Shown: positions 7,501 through 15,065 of the stretch, piece after piece
How positions within the stretch are numbered: the stretch's first letter is position 1
Layout of the letters: the number at the start of each line of letters is the position of its first letter
The notes under the pieces: generated by a model
Databases searched by the model: none
The model's input: the letters and a program-made list of their open reading frames with translations, nothing else
What the model was told of the DNA's origin: nothing
Origin: Ruminococcaceae bacterium UBA2854
GTDB taxonomy: Bacteria > Bacillota > Clostridia > Oscillospirales > Acutalibacteraceae
NCBI GenBank assembly: GCA_002350765.1
Contig: DEFK01000025.1
Coordinates: 1-26,841, forward strand
Direction: 5' to 3'
Length of the DNA stretch: 26,841 bases
Program-made: the position numbers and the translations under genes

Positions 7501-10473
7501 GTCGGTAAAGCTGTTTTCTTCCATTTCCGCCATCTGGCTTTCGGGAAGTAAAAGCGCGTCGCGTACGGTTTCAAGCTTGCCGTCGGACAGCAGGTTAAGA
7601 GTATTTTTAATCTGTTCGATAAAGTTTTCGACAACCTTATCCTCGAACAGCTCGGACGAATACTGTACCATAAAACGCAGTCCGTTTGCGCCCTTGCGGA
7701 TTACAATTCCGATATCACGGCTCATCTTTTGGAGCGGCGAGTACATCTCAACGCTCAGCCCGTCCTTATCGTAAGCAGGCGGGTTCCACATAAAGTTTAC
7801 GCTGACGTCGAACATCGGGTTACGGCTTTCGTCACGCTGTTTTACGAACTCCTTAACAACGTCCTCGAACGGCAGGAACGCGCCGTAGGTTACGCCTCGT
7901 ACCGCGTCGCTTACGGAAGCGATATAATCGGTGATTTCCGCATCTCTTTTAGGCTTAACGCGTACGGGAGCTGTGTTTACGAACATTCCTATAACATCGT
8001 CCGCGCCGTTGGGACGGGTATTGGTCGGAATACCGAGAACAACGTCCTCGGACGCGGTATATTTACCAAGCGCCATAGAGATAGCCGAGAAAATCAATTC
8101 GAACTCGGTTACGGTATAGCGGCGAGCCGCGTCGTCGATTCTTTTAAGCTTGTCGTTGTCGTAATCGAATACAATTTCTTTATCCGAGAGCGGATGAACC
8201 TTTGGACGTTTACCTTTAAGCGGCATTTCGTTAACGGGAACACCGTCCTCAAAAAGCTTACGGTAGAATTCAAGACCGCTTTCATATTTTTCATTGAGGC
8301 TGTCGTTGTAAAGGTCGGACAGGTCGATTTCGGAAGCCTGAGCGGGATCTCCTTTAATACCCTTGATAAGCTCATCGACGAAGGTTTTAGCTGAACCGCC
8401 GTCAAACGCGATATGGTGAATAGCCATATGCAGGATAACACTTCCGTCAGCGACAGTATAAAGCGTCGGCTTTACGGGGATATCGGCGTTGAGCTCAAAG
8501 GGCGTGGAGTAGGAGTCGATTTTCTCGATAACATCCTCGCGGCTGTCGGCGGTTGCCTCGACAATTTCGGGGAGCTTGTCTGTAAGGATACGGACAGGAA
8601 GTCCGTTCTCTTCGCCGTAGAAGGAGTGGAAAGCTTCGTGAGCCTTAAACACGCTGTTGAGAGAATTCTTGATTTTATCAATTTCCGCTCCTTTAATAAT
8701 AGCGGCGATATTAAGGTTATATACGATTGAGTCGGGGTTCATTTTCTGTTCAAGATACATTCCGCGCTCAAACTGAGTAAGCGGATAAACCCTGACCTTA
8801 TTTTTATTCTTTTTAATCTGTTTCTTAGAAGCCTTATTAATCATAAGGCGTTCTATCATACGCGGAGTTTTGCCCGCAAAAATATCCGCGGTGGATATTT
8901 TATATAAATCACATTCCGACGCGACCATAGCGCACTTGATCGAGTCGCCGCCAAGCGCGAAGAAGTCGTCGTCGATTCCGACATTCTCGACGGAAAGTAT
9001 CTTCTCGAAAGCCGCGCAAAGCGTTTTTTGCATATCGGTTTCGGGAGAAACGTAGTCGCTCTTAAACGCTCCCGCCTCGGGAGGTGCGAGCGCGTTTCTG
9101 TCGAGCTTGCCGTTAGCGTTAACAGGGAGCTTGTCGAGCTTTACGAAGAACGCGGGTATCATATACGGCGGAAGCTTCTTGGAGATAGCTTCTTTTATTT
9201 CGTCGGCGTCAACAGGCTCTTTTTCTACATAATACGCGACAAGATATACCTGTCCGTACTGATTCTTGAAGTCTTTTATAACAGCGTCGAGTACGCCTTC
9301 GGTATTCTTTATAATAGTTTCAATTTCGCCAGGTTCTACGCGCTGACCGTTGATTTTAACCATCCAGTCCTTACGGTTGAGGTAAACTATATTTCCGTCC
9401 TCGCCGCGGCGAACGATATCGCCCGTTTTAAGCAGCTTTGGATAGCCGTCCTCAGATGCGAAAGGATTGTCAACAAATGTTTTCGCTGTCTGTTCGGGAA
9501 GGTTTAAATATCCCGTCGCGAAATTTCCCGAAAGGCATAGCTCGCCCTCGTCGGCAAGATTACCCTGCTCGTCGAGAATATACGCCTTTTCGTTGCCGAT
9601 AGGCTTACCGATTGGCGTATTGTCGTATTTTTTATCAATCTTAAAGCCCATTACGCCTGACGCGGATTCCGTCTGACCGTACAAAACGTGGATATCAAAA
9701 TCATCGCTGTAAGTGTTGCTTACGCGCTCACTGCCAGTTATAACAGTTTTGAGAGAATCGTTCTTAGGCTTAAATACTTTTAGCATTTTCGGGCTGATAA
9801 AGGTACGGTTGATTTCATTTTCCGCGATATAATCAGCCAGTAAAACAGGATCGCGCATCGCTTCATATGGCATAAGGTACGCCGTAGTAACCGAGGACAA
9901 CGGCGCGAATACACCCTGAACCGAAGCGACAAAGGTAAACGGCGCTCCTAAAGCAGCGCGGAAGCCTTTAGGCGCTTTAGTGTAAGCGATATAACGTAAA
10001 ACCGAATCGCTTATGCTGAGGTGAGAGTGCAGTACGCCCTTAGGCTTTCCAGTAGAGCCCGAGGTATAAATCAGAAGCGACGGATCATCGTCAGCTGTTT
10101 GGATTTCTTCTGTCAACGGAGCTTCGGTTTCAATTCTTTTTAAAAACTTTTCGTTAATAACCGCCTTAGCGTTACAATCGGAGCGTATATATTCGAGACG
10201 CTCGGCGGGATACGCGGGAGATAGGGGAGCGAATGCCGCGCCTGTCAGCCAAACGGCGTACATAGAGGCGATATACTCCTTGTTACGCGGTAATTCTATC
10301 GTTACAAAATCTCCGCGGCTGATACCTAGACGGCTGAGCTTGCCCGCAATTTTTCGCGCGTAAGCGTTAAGCTGCGAGTAAGTAAAACTATTATTCTCGC
10401 CCTGATCCACAATAACGGTATAATCGGGAAAGCTTTTAATATTTTCGTTAATTAAATCAATCAGTTTACTCAT
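4534..10473 (-). CDS. Two-module nonribosomal peptide synthetase, A-T-C-A-T-reductase
   Basis: A 1979-residue synthetase. A1 spans about 1-465 (TSGSTGKPKG at 137-146, NGKLD at 454-458). T1 has Ser511 in LGGDS. C spans about 560-985, with the intact HHIAFDG at 686-692. A2 spans about 1000-1490 (FDMS at 1192-1195, YGPTE, NGKTD). T2 has Ser1530 in IGGTS. A terminal thioester reductase covers 1608-1979, with GATGFMG at 1614-1620 and Tyr1771/Lys1775 in YTSSK. It should join two building blocks and release them reductively as an aldehyde or alcohol. The domain order matches Staphylococcus AusA (aureusimines) and gut peptide-aldehyde NRPSs. In A1 the Asp that holds the amino group is Val182 (FVAS), so the starter may lack an alpha-amine. 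The carrier-protein phosphopantetheinyl transferase needed for activity is not in this window. ATG follows AGGAG. Confidence 0.95.
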   Translation of the reverse strand: MSKLIDLINENIKSFPDYTVIVDQGENNSFTYSQLNAYARKIAGKLSRLGISRGDFVTIELPRNKEYIASMYAVWLTGAAFAPLSPAYPAERLEYIRSDCNAKAVINEKFLKRIETEAPLTEEIQTADDDPSLLIYTSGSTGKPKGVLHSHLSISDSVLRYIAYTKAPKGFRAALGAPFTFVASVQGVFAPLSSVTTAYLMPYEAMRDPVLLADYIAENEINRTFISPKMLKVFKPKNDSLKTVITGSERVSNTYSDDFDIHVLYGQTESASGVMGFKIDKKYDNTPIGKPIGNEKAYILDEQGNLADEGELCLSGNFATGYLNLPEQTAKTFVDNPFASEDGYPKLLKTGDIVRRGEDGNIVYLNRKDWMVKINGQRVEPGEIETIIKNTEGVLDAVIKDFKNQYGQVYLVAYYVEKEPVDADEIKEAISKKLPPYMIPAFFVKLDKLPVNANGKLDRNALAPPEAGAFKSDYVSPETDMQKTLCAAFEKILSVENVGIDDDFFALGGDSIKCAMVASECDLYKISTADIFAGKTPRMIERLMINKASKKQIKKNKNKVRVYPLTQFERGMYLEQKMNPDSIVYNLNIAAIIKGAEIDKIKNSLNSVFKAHEAFHSFYGEENGLPVRILTDKLPEIVEATADSREDVIEKIDSYSTPFELNADIPVKPTLYTVADGSVILHMAIHHIAFDGGSAKTFVDELIKGIKGDPAQASEIDLSDLYNDSLNEKYESGLEFYRKLFEDGVPVNEMPLKGKRPKVHPLSDKEIVFDYDNDKLKRIDDAARRYTVTEFELIFSAISMALGKYTASEDVVLGIPTNTRPNGADDVIGMFVNTAPVRVKPKRDAEITDYIASVSDAVRGVTYGAFLPFEDVVKEFVKQRDESRNPMFDVSVNFMWNPPAYDKDGLSVEMYSPLQKMSRDIGIVIRKGANGLRFMVQYSSELFEDKVVENFIEQIKNTLNLLSDGKLETVRDALLLPESQMAEMEENSFTDSEDIPVVLLHKLFENNVAENGGKTALIAQDATLTYNELNDKANIVARNLINRGVKIGDSVALLLPRKSCFFSCMFGVNKAGAAFIPCDPQYPADRINHIITDSDASYIITTEDKLGDYPPEKAIDVNEITQGEPADNPDLEMTGDELSYMIYTSGSTGKPKGVMLRHKGICNYLTPYKSNTIAYNVKNRVSNYISVTTISFDMSFKEHCASLCNGKTLIFTAEDEMNDPRALAELMEKHNADCINATPSRLIQYMEYTPFKECLKNCRLIMSGGEAYPLSLLESLKECAPDAMIVNTYGPTEITVSSNAAILNDASEISIGRPLTNYTEYIVDKFGDIAPYGVIGELYIGGVGVAEGYRNLPDKTAQSFVEYHGQRMYRSGDYSKYDKDFNVIILGRLDNQVKLRGLRIELGEIEGLIAKQPDIKKTAVVIRKLNGQDNLCAYFTADKKIDIDALRDELKKHLTHYMVPTAYLQMAEMPMTANGKTDIRQLPEPVAVSLGEYVAPANKTEEFFCESFKKALNLDKVGATDDFFEIGGTSLVVTAVVLDASDNGFPITYGDVFKYTTPRALAELFKDGEVKENGGTFDFDDYDYTKINKLLEKNNAESFKNGELRELGNVLITGATGFMGAHLVAEYLDCEDGLAYCMLRKGKFNTAADRLKNMMFYYFGNRFEDIFDSRIKVVEGDVTDYKHFEKLENEPIDTVFNCAANVKHFSNGTDIEDINVGGVVNCIKLCEKLGARLIHFSTISVSGTTDDITKLSRKSLDEQGFYYGQTLDNKYTSSKLMGERMLLEAVAERGLDGKVIRVGTLAARESDGEFQINFLTNNFIGRLRSYELLGCFPYQMIENQVCMGPIDTSCNAFLRLAKTPKDCTVFNAVNNHTLPLGDIIRQMNSAGINIRFVEYEEFASALNEAQKDPDKAAILSSMTAYMNTAHGKKIIALPFESHYTTQVLARMGFFWNASNERYVNDFINVLMGFRFFDSDNLTR

Positions 10474-10501
10474 AGTATTCTCCTGTGAACTGTAATGTAT
10501 T

Positions 10502-10795
10502 TTATTCTATATTAAGGAATTTTGTAAAACCTGTAAGGCGGAAAATCTCGTATACGTTCGGAGCCATCCCGACAAGAGTGAGATTACCTTTGCCGAGTGT
10601 ATGGTTAGCGCCGACAACAACTCTGAGCCCGCCCGAGGAGATATAGTCAACCCCTGACATATCAATTATCATTTTCTCGCATTTTGAAGCGGCGTTGTTA
10701 ACAGCCTCCTCTAAATCGGGAGCGCTAAGCGTATCAATTTCTCCCTCAACAGCGATTGTGCATACTTTATCTTCATATGTAGTATTAAGCTTCAT
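10502..10795 (-). CDS. Single-domain STAS protein (anti-anti-sigma factor type), STAS1
   Basis: A 97-residue STAS domain. MIIDMSGVDYISSGGLR carries Ser54 at the position of the phosphorylated serine of SpoIIAA/RsbV, and the C-terminal IFRLTGFTKFL segment is also typical. It is the first gene of the NRPS operon, with a strong AGGAGGT site 7 bases before the ATG and a sigma-A promoter about 85 bases upstream. The NRPS starts 28 bases after its stop. It probably competes for the RsbW-like domain of the exporter three genes down, or for an RsbW homologue elsewhere. Two STAS genes bracketing one biosynthetic operon suggests a local switch rather than a leftover of the general stress system. Confidence 0.88.
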   Translation of the reverse strand: MKLNTTYEDKVCTIAVEGEIDTLSAPDLEEAVNNAASKCEKMIIDMSGVDYISSGGLRVVVGANHTLGKGNLTLVGMAPNVYEIFRLTGFTKFLNIE

Positions 10796-10879
10796 AAAGT
10801 ACCTCCTGTGCTTTTTATAACGTTGACGTGTATTTCAGGGTTGAATAGAAATCGCCCCGATACATAAATATACAGAATA

Positions 10880-10908
10880 ATTATACCATTATTTATAACC
10901 AACAGCAA
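10880..10908 (-). promoter_or_regulatory. Sigma-A promoter of the NRPS operon
   Basis: On the minus strand the -35 is TTGCTG (10903-10908), the spacer is 17 bases and the -10 is TATAAT (10880-10885). Predicted transcription begins near 10873, giving a leader of about 78 bases before STAS1. The inverted repeat ACCAA/TTGGT overlaps the -35 and could be an operator. Confidence 0.75.
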
Positions 10909-11025
10909 TTGGTATATATGCTTAAAAACGATATCTCCGTTTTGTCTAAAATGCACATACATTTATCGTGTGTTTGTAATAAAAACAAATTACTAATCTC
11001 ATTACTATTAAGGTAATAAAATCGC

Positions 11026-11054
11026 TTGACTTATGCGGGTATGAATGGTATTAT
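11026..11054 (+). promoter_or_regulatory. Sigma-A promoter of the L,D-transpeptidase gene
   Basis: TTGACT (11026-11031), a 17-base spacer and TATTAT (11049-11054). It is divergent from the NRPS promoter. Between the two -35 elements lie about 115 AT-rich bases without a recognisable gene. Confidence 0.75.
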
Positions 11055-11135
11055 TTCAATAATCCGTACACGTTTGTATTTTCTTTGTTTATACAGGGAG
11101 AATATAATCTGACAATAATTTATGAAGGGTTTATT

Positions 11136-11960
11136 ATGAAAAACGTTAAAAAAACTAACAGACTTAAAAAAAGAATTATCGCACTCACCTTATCCGTGTT
11201 TACAGCAGTGATATTACTGACTTCCTGTAACAGCGCGCCTTCTAAGAACAACGCCTCTGACAGCAGTAAATCAAGTGATAACAGCTTGGCTATTGAGAGC
11301 CAGAAGGTAGTTGATTCTCCAAAATGGTTAAAAAAACTCGACGCGGCAAAAGACTGCGACCAGCTTATCGTTGTAGCGGGAGTGGGTAAGAGCACCTGCT
11401 ATGTAAGTATGCACGAAAAAGATAAGAATGGAAAATGGAAAATGATACTTCAGGCGCCCGGTTATGTCGGACTTGAAGGAATGGGTAAGGCGGACAGCTA
11501 TCACGCCATTACTCCGATAGGCACCTTTACGATTGATAAGGCTTTCGGTATAGCCGATGACCCTGGCTGCAAGATGGAATATACTAAGGTGACCGAGGAC
11601 GATTATTGGTCGGGTGATACGCGTAAGGGTATGCACTTCAACGAGTTTGTCAGCATAAAAGATCTCCCGAACCTTGATCTGGAAGAAAGCGAGCACATTA
11701 TCGACTATACTTATGAATATACATATTGCCTGAATATGGGCTATAACAGCGAATGTGATCCCGAAGCAGGCTCATGCTTCTTTTTCCACTGTATGAGTCT
11801 TGTGAAACCCTATACAGGCGGTTGCGTCGCTGTAAACGAGGCTGTTATGAAGCAGATAATGCAGAAGGTTAAGAACGGATGCAAAATAACTATCAATAAA
11901 GTTGACGCTCTCGGGATAGACCTTGATGACGCGCGTGACTTCGCGAACAAAAATATATAA
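11136..11960 (+). CDS. Lipoprotein L,D-transpeptidase (YkuD fold)
   Basis: The chosen ATG follows AAGGG at the right distance. Upstream in-frame TTG 11085 lacks a site and would put 17 residues before the signal peptide. The 274-residue protein begins with a lysine-rich n-region, a hydrophobic stretch and the lipobox LLTSC, so it is probably anchored to the outer face of the membrane. The catalytic domain covers most of the rest: TPIGTFTIDKAFG, a DPG-Y-DYW segment, then HCMSLVKPYTGGCVAV with the nucleophilic Cys in GGC and an upstream His. The family makes 3-3 cross-links in peptidoglycan or attaches proteins to it. The usual S-x-GC is TGGC here. A Ser/Asp-rich linker follows the lipid site. 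It is monocistronic and appears unrelated to the flanking operons. Confidence 0.88.
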   Translation: MKNVKKTNRLKKRIIALTLSVFTAVILLTSCNSAPSKNNASDSSKSSDNSLAIESQKVVDSPKWLKKLDAAKDCDQLIVVAGVGKSTCYVSMHEKDKNGKWKMILQAPGYVGLEGMGKADSYHAITPIGTFTIDKAFGIADDPGCKMEYTKVTEDDYWSGDTRKGMHFNEFVSIKDLPNLDLEESEHIIDYTYEYTYCLNMGYNSECDPEAGSCFFFHCMSLVKPYTGGCVAVNEAVMKQIMQKVKNGCKITINKVDALGIDLDDARDFANKNI

Positions 11961-11980
11961 GTAACTGACAATAAAAAAAT

Positions 11981-12012
11981 CGCGTTCGATTTTAATCGAG
12001 CGCGTTTTTTTT
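11981..12012 (+). terminator. Rho-independent terminator of the L,D-transpeptidase gene
   Basis: CGCGTTCGAT and ATCGAGCGCG pair over 10 bp (one G-U) around a 4-base loop and are followed by eight Ts. It lies 20 bases after the stop codon. Confidence 0.9.
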
Positions 12013-12022
12013 ACATCACCAT

Positions 12023-12322
12023 AACCCTCGGCTTCAAGTTTCTGCCCCCTGATAGGGGGATTGAGGGGGTATGGGCGAATGCCGTACCCTATCTCATATC
12101 AAATAAAAAGACCAATACCCAAATGGGTATTAGTTGCGGAGATATACCGTCATCTATAGAGAGCTTCGACCTCGCCTGTTGGGTAGCGTTGCGACCGCCG
12201 CCTGCGGCGGATTAAGGGAGCAAAAGCGCTGCGCAGAATAAGGAGTGCGTAGAGCGCGTTCTTAGCGCGAGACGGACGACTATATTCTGGGCTGGATAAC
12301 CTATATTAATGCACATCTGCGC
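12023..12322. repeat. Intergenic repeat and hairpin region, GC-rich
   Basis: No gene is visible here. It holds aaccctcggcttcaagt (12023-12039), which recurs exactly at 26728-26744, and taatgcacatctgcgc (12307-12322), which recurs exactly at 26677-26692. Between them are the hairpins CCCCCT-GAT-AGGGGG (near 12046-12060) and CCGCCGC-CT-GCGGCGG (12195-12210). A tRNA-end copy sits at 12131-12144. The stretch 12150-12330 is richer in GC than the genes around it. It looks like a mosaic of chromosomal repeat units. No function is assigned. Confidence 0.55.
12114..12144 (-). repeat. Partial copy of a tRNA 3' end followed by a terminator-like hairpin
   Basis: Bases 12131-12144 match 26807-26820, the 3' end of the tRNA at the right edge, in 13 of 14 positions and in the same orientation. 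Directly after it on the minus strand is aataccc-aaat-gggtatt (12114-12131), then a T-rich run, mirroring the tRNA's terminator. It could be the distal attachment site of an integrated island or the remnant of a lost tRNA gene. Confidence 0.5.
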
Positions 12323-12410
12323 GGCGGGTTAAAAAACAGTTGCAATTATTAACTATTAGGATAGGTGTATGGTGTAGTATAATAGAAGAAATAGAAAGGA
12401 GATGGAAACG

Positions 12411-12593
12411 ATGGCAACAAGTACATTTGAAAGAAAAATCGAAATTAATACGCCCGAATCTCTCGAGAGATTAGCAACTATCCTTTCTGATAAAACAAAA
12501 GCGAAACCTCTTTCTGTAGCTCCTTATACTAAAGAAGACAGAGATAGTAGTGAAACACTATTAAGCCGATTATCATCTCGCTCCAAGCGCTGA
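12411..12593 (+). CDS. Small antitoxin-like protein without an intact partner
   Basis: A 60-residue protein starting MATSTFERKIEI and ending SRSKR. The ATG at 12411 sits 9 bases after AAAGGAG; the ATG at 12402 touches that site and is unlikely. A TATAAT box lies at 12378-12383. Small proteins of this look (beta-strand start, PLS-x-x-PYT segment, basic SRSK end) occur in Clostridia as the first gene of toxin-antitoxin-like pairs, but this is from memory and weak. The partner expected after it is missing: only a short open stretch without a good start follows. Alternatively it is a stand-alone regulator. Confidence 0.55.
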   Translation: MATSTFERKIEINTPESLERLATILSDKTKAKPLSVAPYTKEDRDSSETLLSRLSSRSKR

Positions 12594-12706
12594 ATAATCA
12601 GTCTAATCATCAGGATGTTGAGTTCCTATTAAATGATTTTGTAGTCATTGCTGAACAGAGTGATAACGATCGACCGATGAAGCAAAGAATTCGAAAAATA
12701 AAATAA
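12590..12706 (+). pseudogene. Short coding-like remnant after the antitoxin-like gene
   Basis: A 38-residue open stretch (CTG first codon, TAA end) reads LNNQSNHQDVEF then FVVIAEQSDNDRPMKQRI and ends in basic residues. It overlaps the end of the preceding gene in another frame, has no ribosome site and no ATG/GTG start before a stop. It may be the tail of a deleted gene. I do not recognise the family. Confidence 0.25.
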
Positions 12707-12911
12707 ATTTAATCAATACTTTATTTTACATAATAATGAGTTTTTATTTTGTTGAAATGTATTGTAAGTAAATTGGTTAAGGAAAAGTATTTATTTTAGG
12801 TAGTAATAGCTAAAGTTGAAAAGAAAACTTCTATGTTTTTGTGAATTGAAAAGGATAATATAAAATGATAAAATTAATGTGGCGATTATAAGAATTAGGT
12901 TAAATATGTTA

Positions 12912-12975
12912 TTTATTACATATAGATGTTTTTTATTACAAAATCAATGTATATCGGCTAAAAATAGATTATAAT
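12912..12975 (+). promoter_or_regulatory. Promoter of the LytTR two-component genes with a 20-bp direct repeat
   Basis: The 9-mer tttattaca occurs at 12912-12920 and again at 12932-12940, exactly 20 bp apart (about two helical turns). A perfect TATAAT follows at 12970-12975, but no good -35 is present. Paired direct repeats ahead of a promoter with a weak -35 fit LytTR-family activators such as AgrA and ComE, so self-activation is likely. The 12707-12911 stretch before it is AT-rich and shows no gene. Confidence 0.6.
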
Positions 12976-13003
12976 AAGATTGATACATTATAAGGAGATA
13001 GAT

Positions 13004-13711
13004 ATGGTTTTTGCTGTTTGTGATGATAACATTGAAACACAGGAAATTCTGAAAAACGCGCTTCAAAAACGTTACAGTGAAGCTTGTGAGTGCGTGTGTT
13101 TCAATGAATCGGAAGAATTAAAACTGTATATAGAAAATAAAAGACTGCCCGATTGTATTATTATGGATATTTGTATCGGTGATAAAAACGGCATTTCGGA
13201 GCTTAGAAAGATTCGGCAGAGGCTGTCGAATTTACCTGTTATTTTTATTACAGGTTATCCCGAGTACTGTCAGGATATTTTTATAGATTTTACGCCGTTT
13301 GGATTGCTTACAAAGCCCGTTGACCTCGATAAGCTGTACTATTACACGGATAGAATATCCGCGGGAGCCGCTCAGAGAGATATAATAATAAGCGTAACTC
13401 TCGGCAGGGAACAACATATTCTCAATAGCGGAGATATAATGTATATAGAGAGTGAAAGGCGAAAGATTATTTATCATACTAAGAGCGGTATTTTCGAGGA
13501 ATACTCAAAAATGGACGACGCTTTGGATAAGCTTAAAATCGGCTTTATAAGGTGTCATAAAAGCTTTGCTGTAAATTATAAGCATATTAAGACCTTTAGT
13601 AAAGATAAAATTATTATGTATGATAAAACTGTTATTCCCGTAAGCAGAATGTACGGCGAAAGCGCTAAATCGAGGTTCTATACATTGAAATCAAAAAGCT
13701 TAGGTATGTAG
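13004..13711 (+). CDS. LytTR-family response regulator (AgrA-like)
   Basis: The 235-residue protein starts at the ATG preceded by AAGGAG; the in-frame TTG at 12980 lies upstream of that site and is not the start. Residues 1-120 form a receiver domain: acidic pair Asp7-Asp8 in CDDN, phosphoacceptor Asp55 in IIMDICIG and Lys104 in LLTKPVD. Residues about 130-230 form a LytTR DNA-binding domain (ILNSGDIMYIESERRKI, FIRCHKSFAVNYKHI). Such regulators control quorum-sensing and bacteriocin genes in Gram-positives. The sensor gene follows after 9 bases with its AGGAG on the stop codon. Candidate targets are its own promoter and the peptide-export operon, both preceded by similar repeats. Confidence 0.93.
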   Translation: MVFAVCDDNIETQEILKNALQKRYSEACECVCFNESEELKLYIENKRLPDCIIMDICIGDKNGISELRKIRQRLSNLPVIFITGYPEYCQDIFIDFTPFGLLTKPVDLDKLYYYTDRISAGAAQRDIIISVTLGREQHILNSGDIMYIESERRKIIYHTKSGIFEEYSKMDDALDKLKIGFIRCHKSFAVNYKHIKTFSKDKIIMYDKTVIPVSRMYGESAKSRFYTLKSKSLGM

Positions 13712-13720
13712 GAGAATTGT

Positions 13721-15025
13721 ATGCATACATTATTTCAAAATCCGCAGGGTGTCATTAATCAAGGCGTCACCTTGTTGCTGATATTTATGTTGACGGCTTC
13801 CGCCGCGACATTAGTATTAAAACCAAAATTTAATAAGTATGCCGTTATACTCTCCTCGGTTATTGTGTGGCTGTTGTGTACAGTTCATATGCGGTTAAGC
13901 TTTAAAAGCGAGGTTTTAGAGTTTATCGAGTTTTATTTTTGGGTACCATGGTTTATAGTTTGCTTTAAAGACAAGCTGCTAAAAAAGCTTGTTTTTTCGG
14001 CGCTTATGATTTTTAGCTGGTTTTTAACCGATTTGATTACCTATCTGAGTTTTTCCGCTGGTTTAGGTATAGAGGATTATTTCAGCAAATACTACGTTTG
14101 CGCGTTCTACTTTTCCATAGCGTTTATACTAATCGCGATTATAACGCTGTTGTGGCTGAAAAATGACCGAAAAAAAGTCTACAGCGAGGTTTTCGCCAAT
14201 ACTTCTACATTCCTCGCGGTAGTCTACGCTCAGCTGATTATAATTACCGTGGAGATTATTATACTGTTTACCGAGGGTAACAGTATTTCGCCGATTTCAA
14301 AATTCAGCATTATTTTTTCCACGGCGTTAGGCTTCGTTTTCCTGGATATAATGGCGTTTGTATTTATTCGTAATAACAAAAAAGTTATTAAGTATGAGGC
14401 TGAAATTGATATCCTTAAAGCCGAGAATAAGGCTCAGGCTAAGTATTATTCTAGTATTAAAAAGAGTATAGACGAAACCGCTAAAATTCGTCACGACATA
14501 AATAATCTTATGGACGTAATAAGCAGTTTGGTATCGCAAGGCGACGAGGACAGCTTAAGAAAGGCTGAGAATTTAAAAATCGAAATTGCGGATTTGGCAA
14601 AAGAATCGGAAGTTCCGTCATACTGCAAAAACAAACTCGTCAATTTGATTCTTTTCGATAAGCTTTCCTCCGCAAAAGAGCACGGTATAAAAATACTGGA
14701 TAATATAATACTGAATGATAACTGCGGTATTGACGATATAGATTTATGCAGGGTGTTTGTTAATCTGATTGATAACAGTGTAAGAGCCCTGAAAAGATAC
14801 AACGGCGGTGATAAAAACCTCGTGTTGTCGTGCCGTGAGAGCGGCGGAGTTATTTATATTAAGACTGTAAATAAAACGTCCTTAGAAAAAGAGAAACGTA
14901 AAAACCACGGCTTCGGACTGAATATATTAAATGATATTTGTGAGAAATATAACGGCGAAGTTGTTACCGATTTGAACGGAGATGAGTTCACGGCTATAGT
15001 ATCGTTGATACCGAAAAGGAAATAG
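13721..15025 (+). CDS. GHKL-family sensor histidine kinase (AgrC-like)
   Basis: The 434-residue protein has about six or seven membrane segments over the first 220 residues, a short coiled linker (IKYEAEIDILKAENKAQAKYY region), the H-box IRHDINNLMDVIS, an N-box NLIDNSVRAL and GFGLNILNDI. This is the layout of AgrC-type peptide-pheromone receptors. It should sense a ligand at the membrane and phosphorylate the LytTR regulator encoded just upstream. No AgrB/AgrD pair is in the window, so the ligand is unknown; the double-glycine peptide of the convergent operon is one candidate. It ends at a bidirectional terminator. Confidence 0.92.
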   Translation: MHTLFQNPQGVINQGVTLLLIFMLTASAATLVLKPKFNKYAVILSSVIVWLLCTVHMRLSFKSEVLEFIEFYFWVPWFIVCFKDKLLKKLVFSALMIFSWFLTDLITYLSFSAGLGIEDYFSKYYVCAFYFSIAFILIAIITLLWLKNDRKKVYSEVFANTSTFLAVVYAQLIIITVEIIILFTEGNSISPISKFSIIFSTALGFVFLDIMAFVFIRNNKKVIKYEAEIDILKAENKAQAKYYSSIKKSIDETAKIRHDINNLMDVISSLVSQGDEDSLRKAENLKIEIADLAKESEVPSYCKNKLVNLILFDKLSSAKEHGIKILDNIILNDNCGIDDIDLCRVFVNLIDNSVRALKRYNGGDKNLVLSCRESGGVIYIKTVNKTSLEKEKRKNHGFGLNILNDICEKYNGEVVTDLNGDEFTAIVSLIPKRK

Positions 15026-15033
15026 CATAAAGT

Positions 15034-15060
15034 AACGACCTGCTCAATGAGCAGGTCGTT
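15034..15060. terminator. Bidirectional terminator between the sensor kinase and the BspA-like gene
   Basis: A perfect 12-bp stem (aacgacctgctc / gagcaggtcgtt) with a 3-base loop. It sits 8 bases after the plus-strand kinase gene and 5 bases after the minus-strand BspA-like gene. T-runs are short on both sides. Confidence 0.85.
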
Positions 15061-15065
15061 TTCAC

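Noticed and set aside
7729..8394. A 221-residue plus-strand frame inside the NRPS gene
   Set aside because: It lies wholly opposite the condensation domain, which is intact. It has no family resemblance or ribosome site.
10796..11135. Riboswitch or hidden gene between the divergent promoters
   Set aside because: Only the two promoters, an AT-rich spacer and short leaders are visible. There is no conserved RNA fold that I recognise.
12980..13003. Upstream TTG start for the LytTR regulator
   Set aside because: AAGGAG lies after it and correctly before ATG 13004, where the receiver domain begins.
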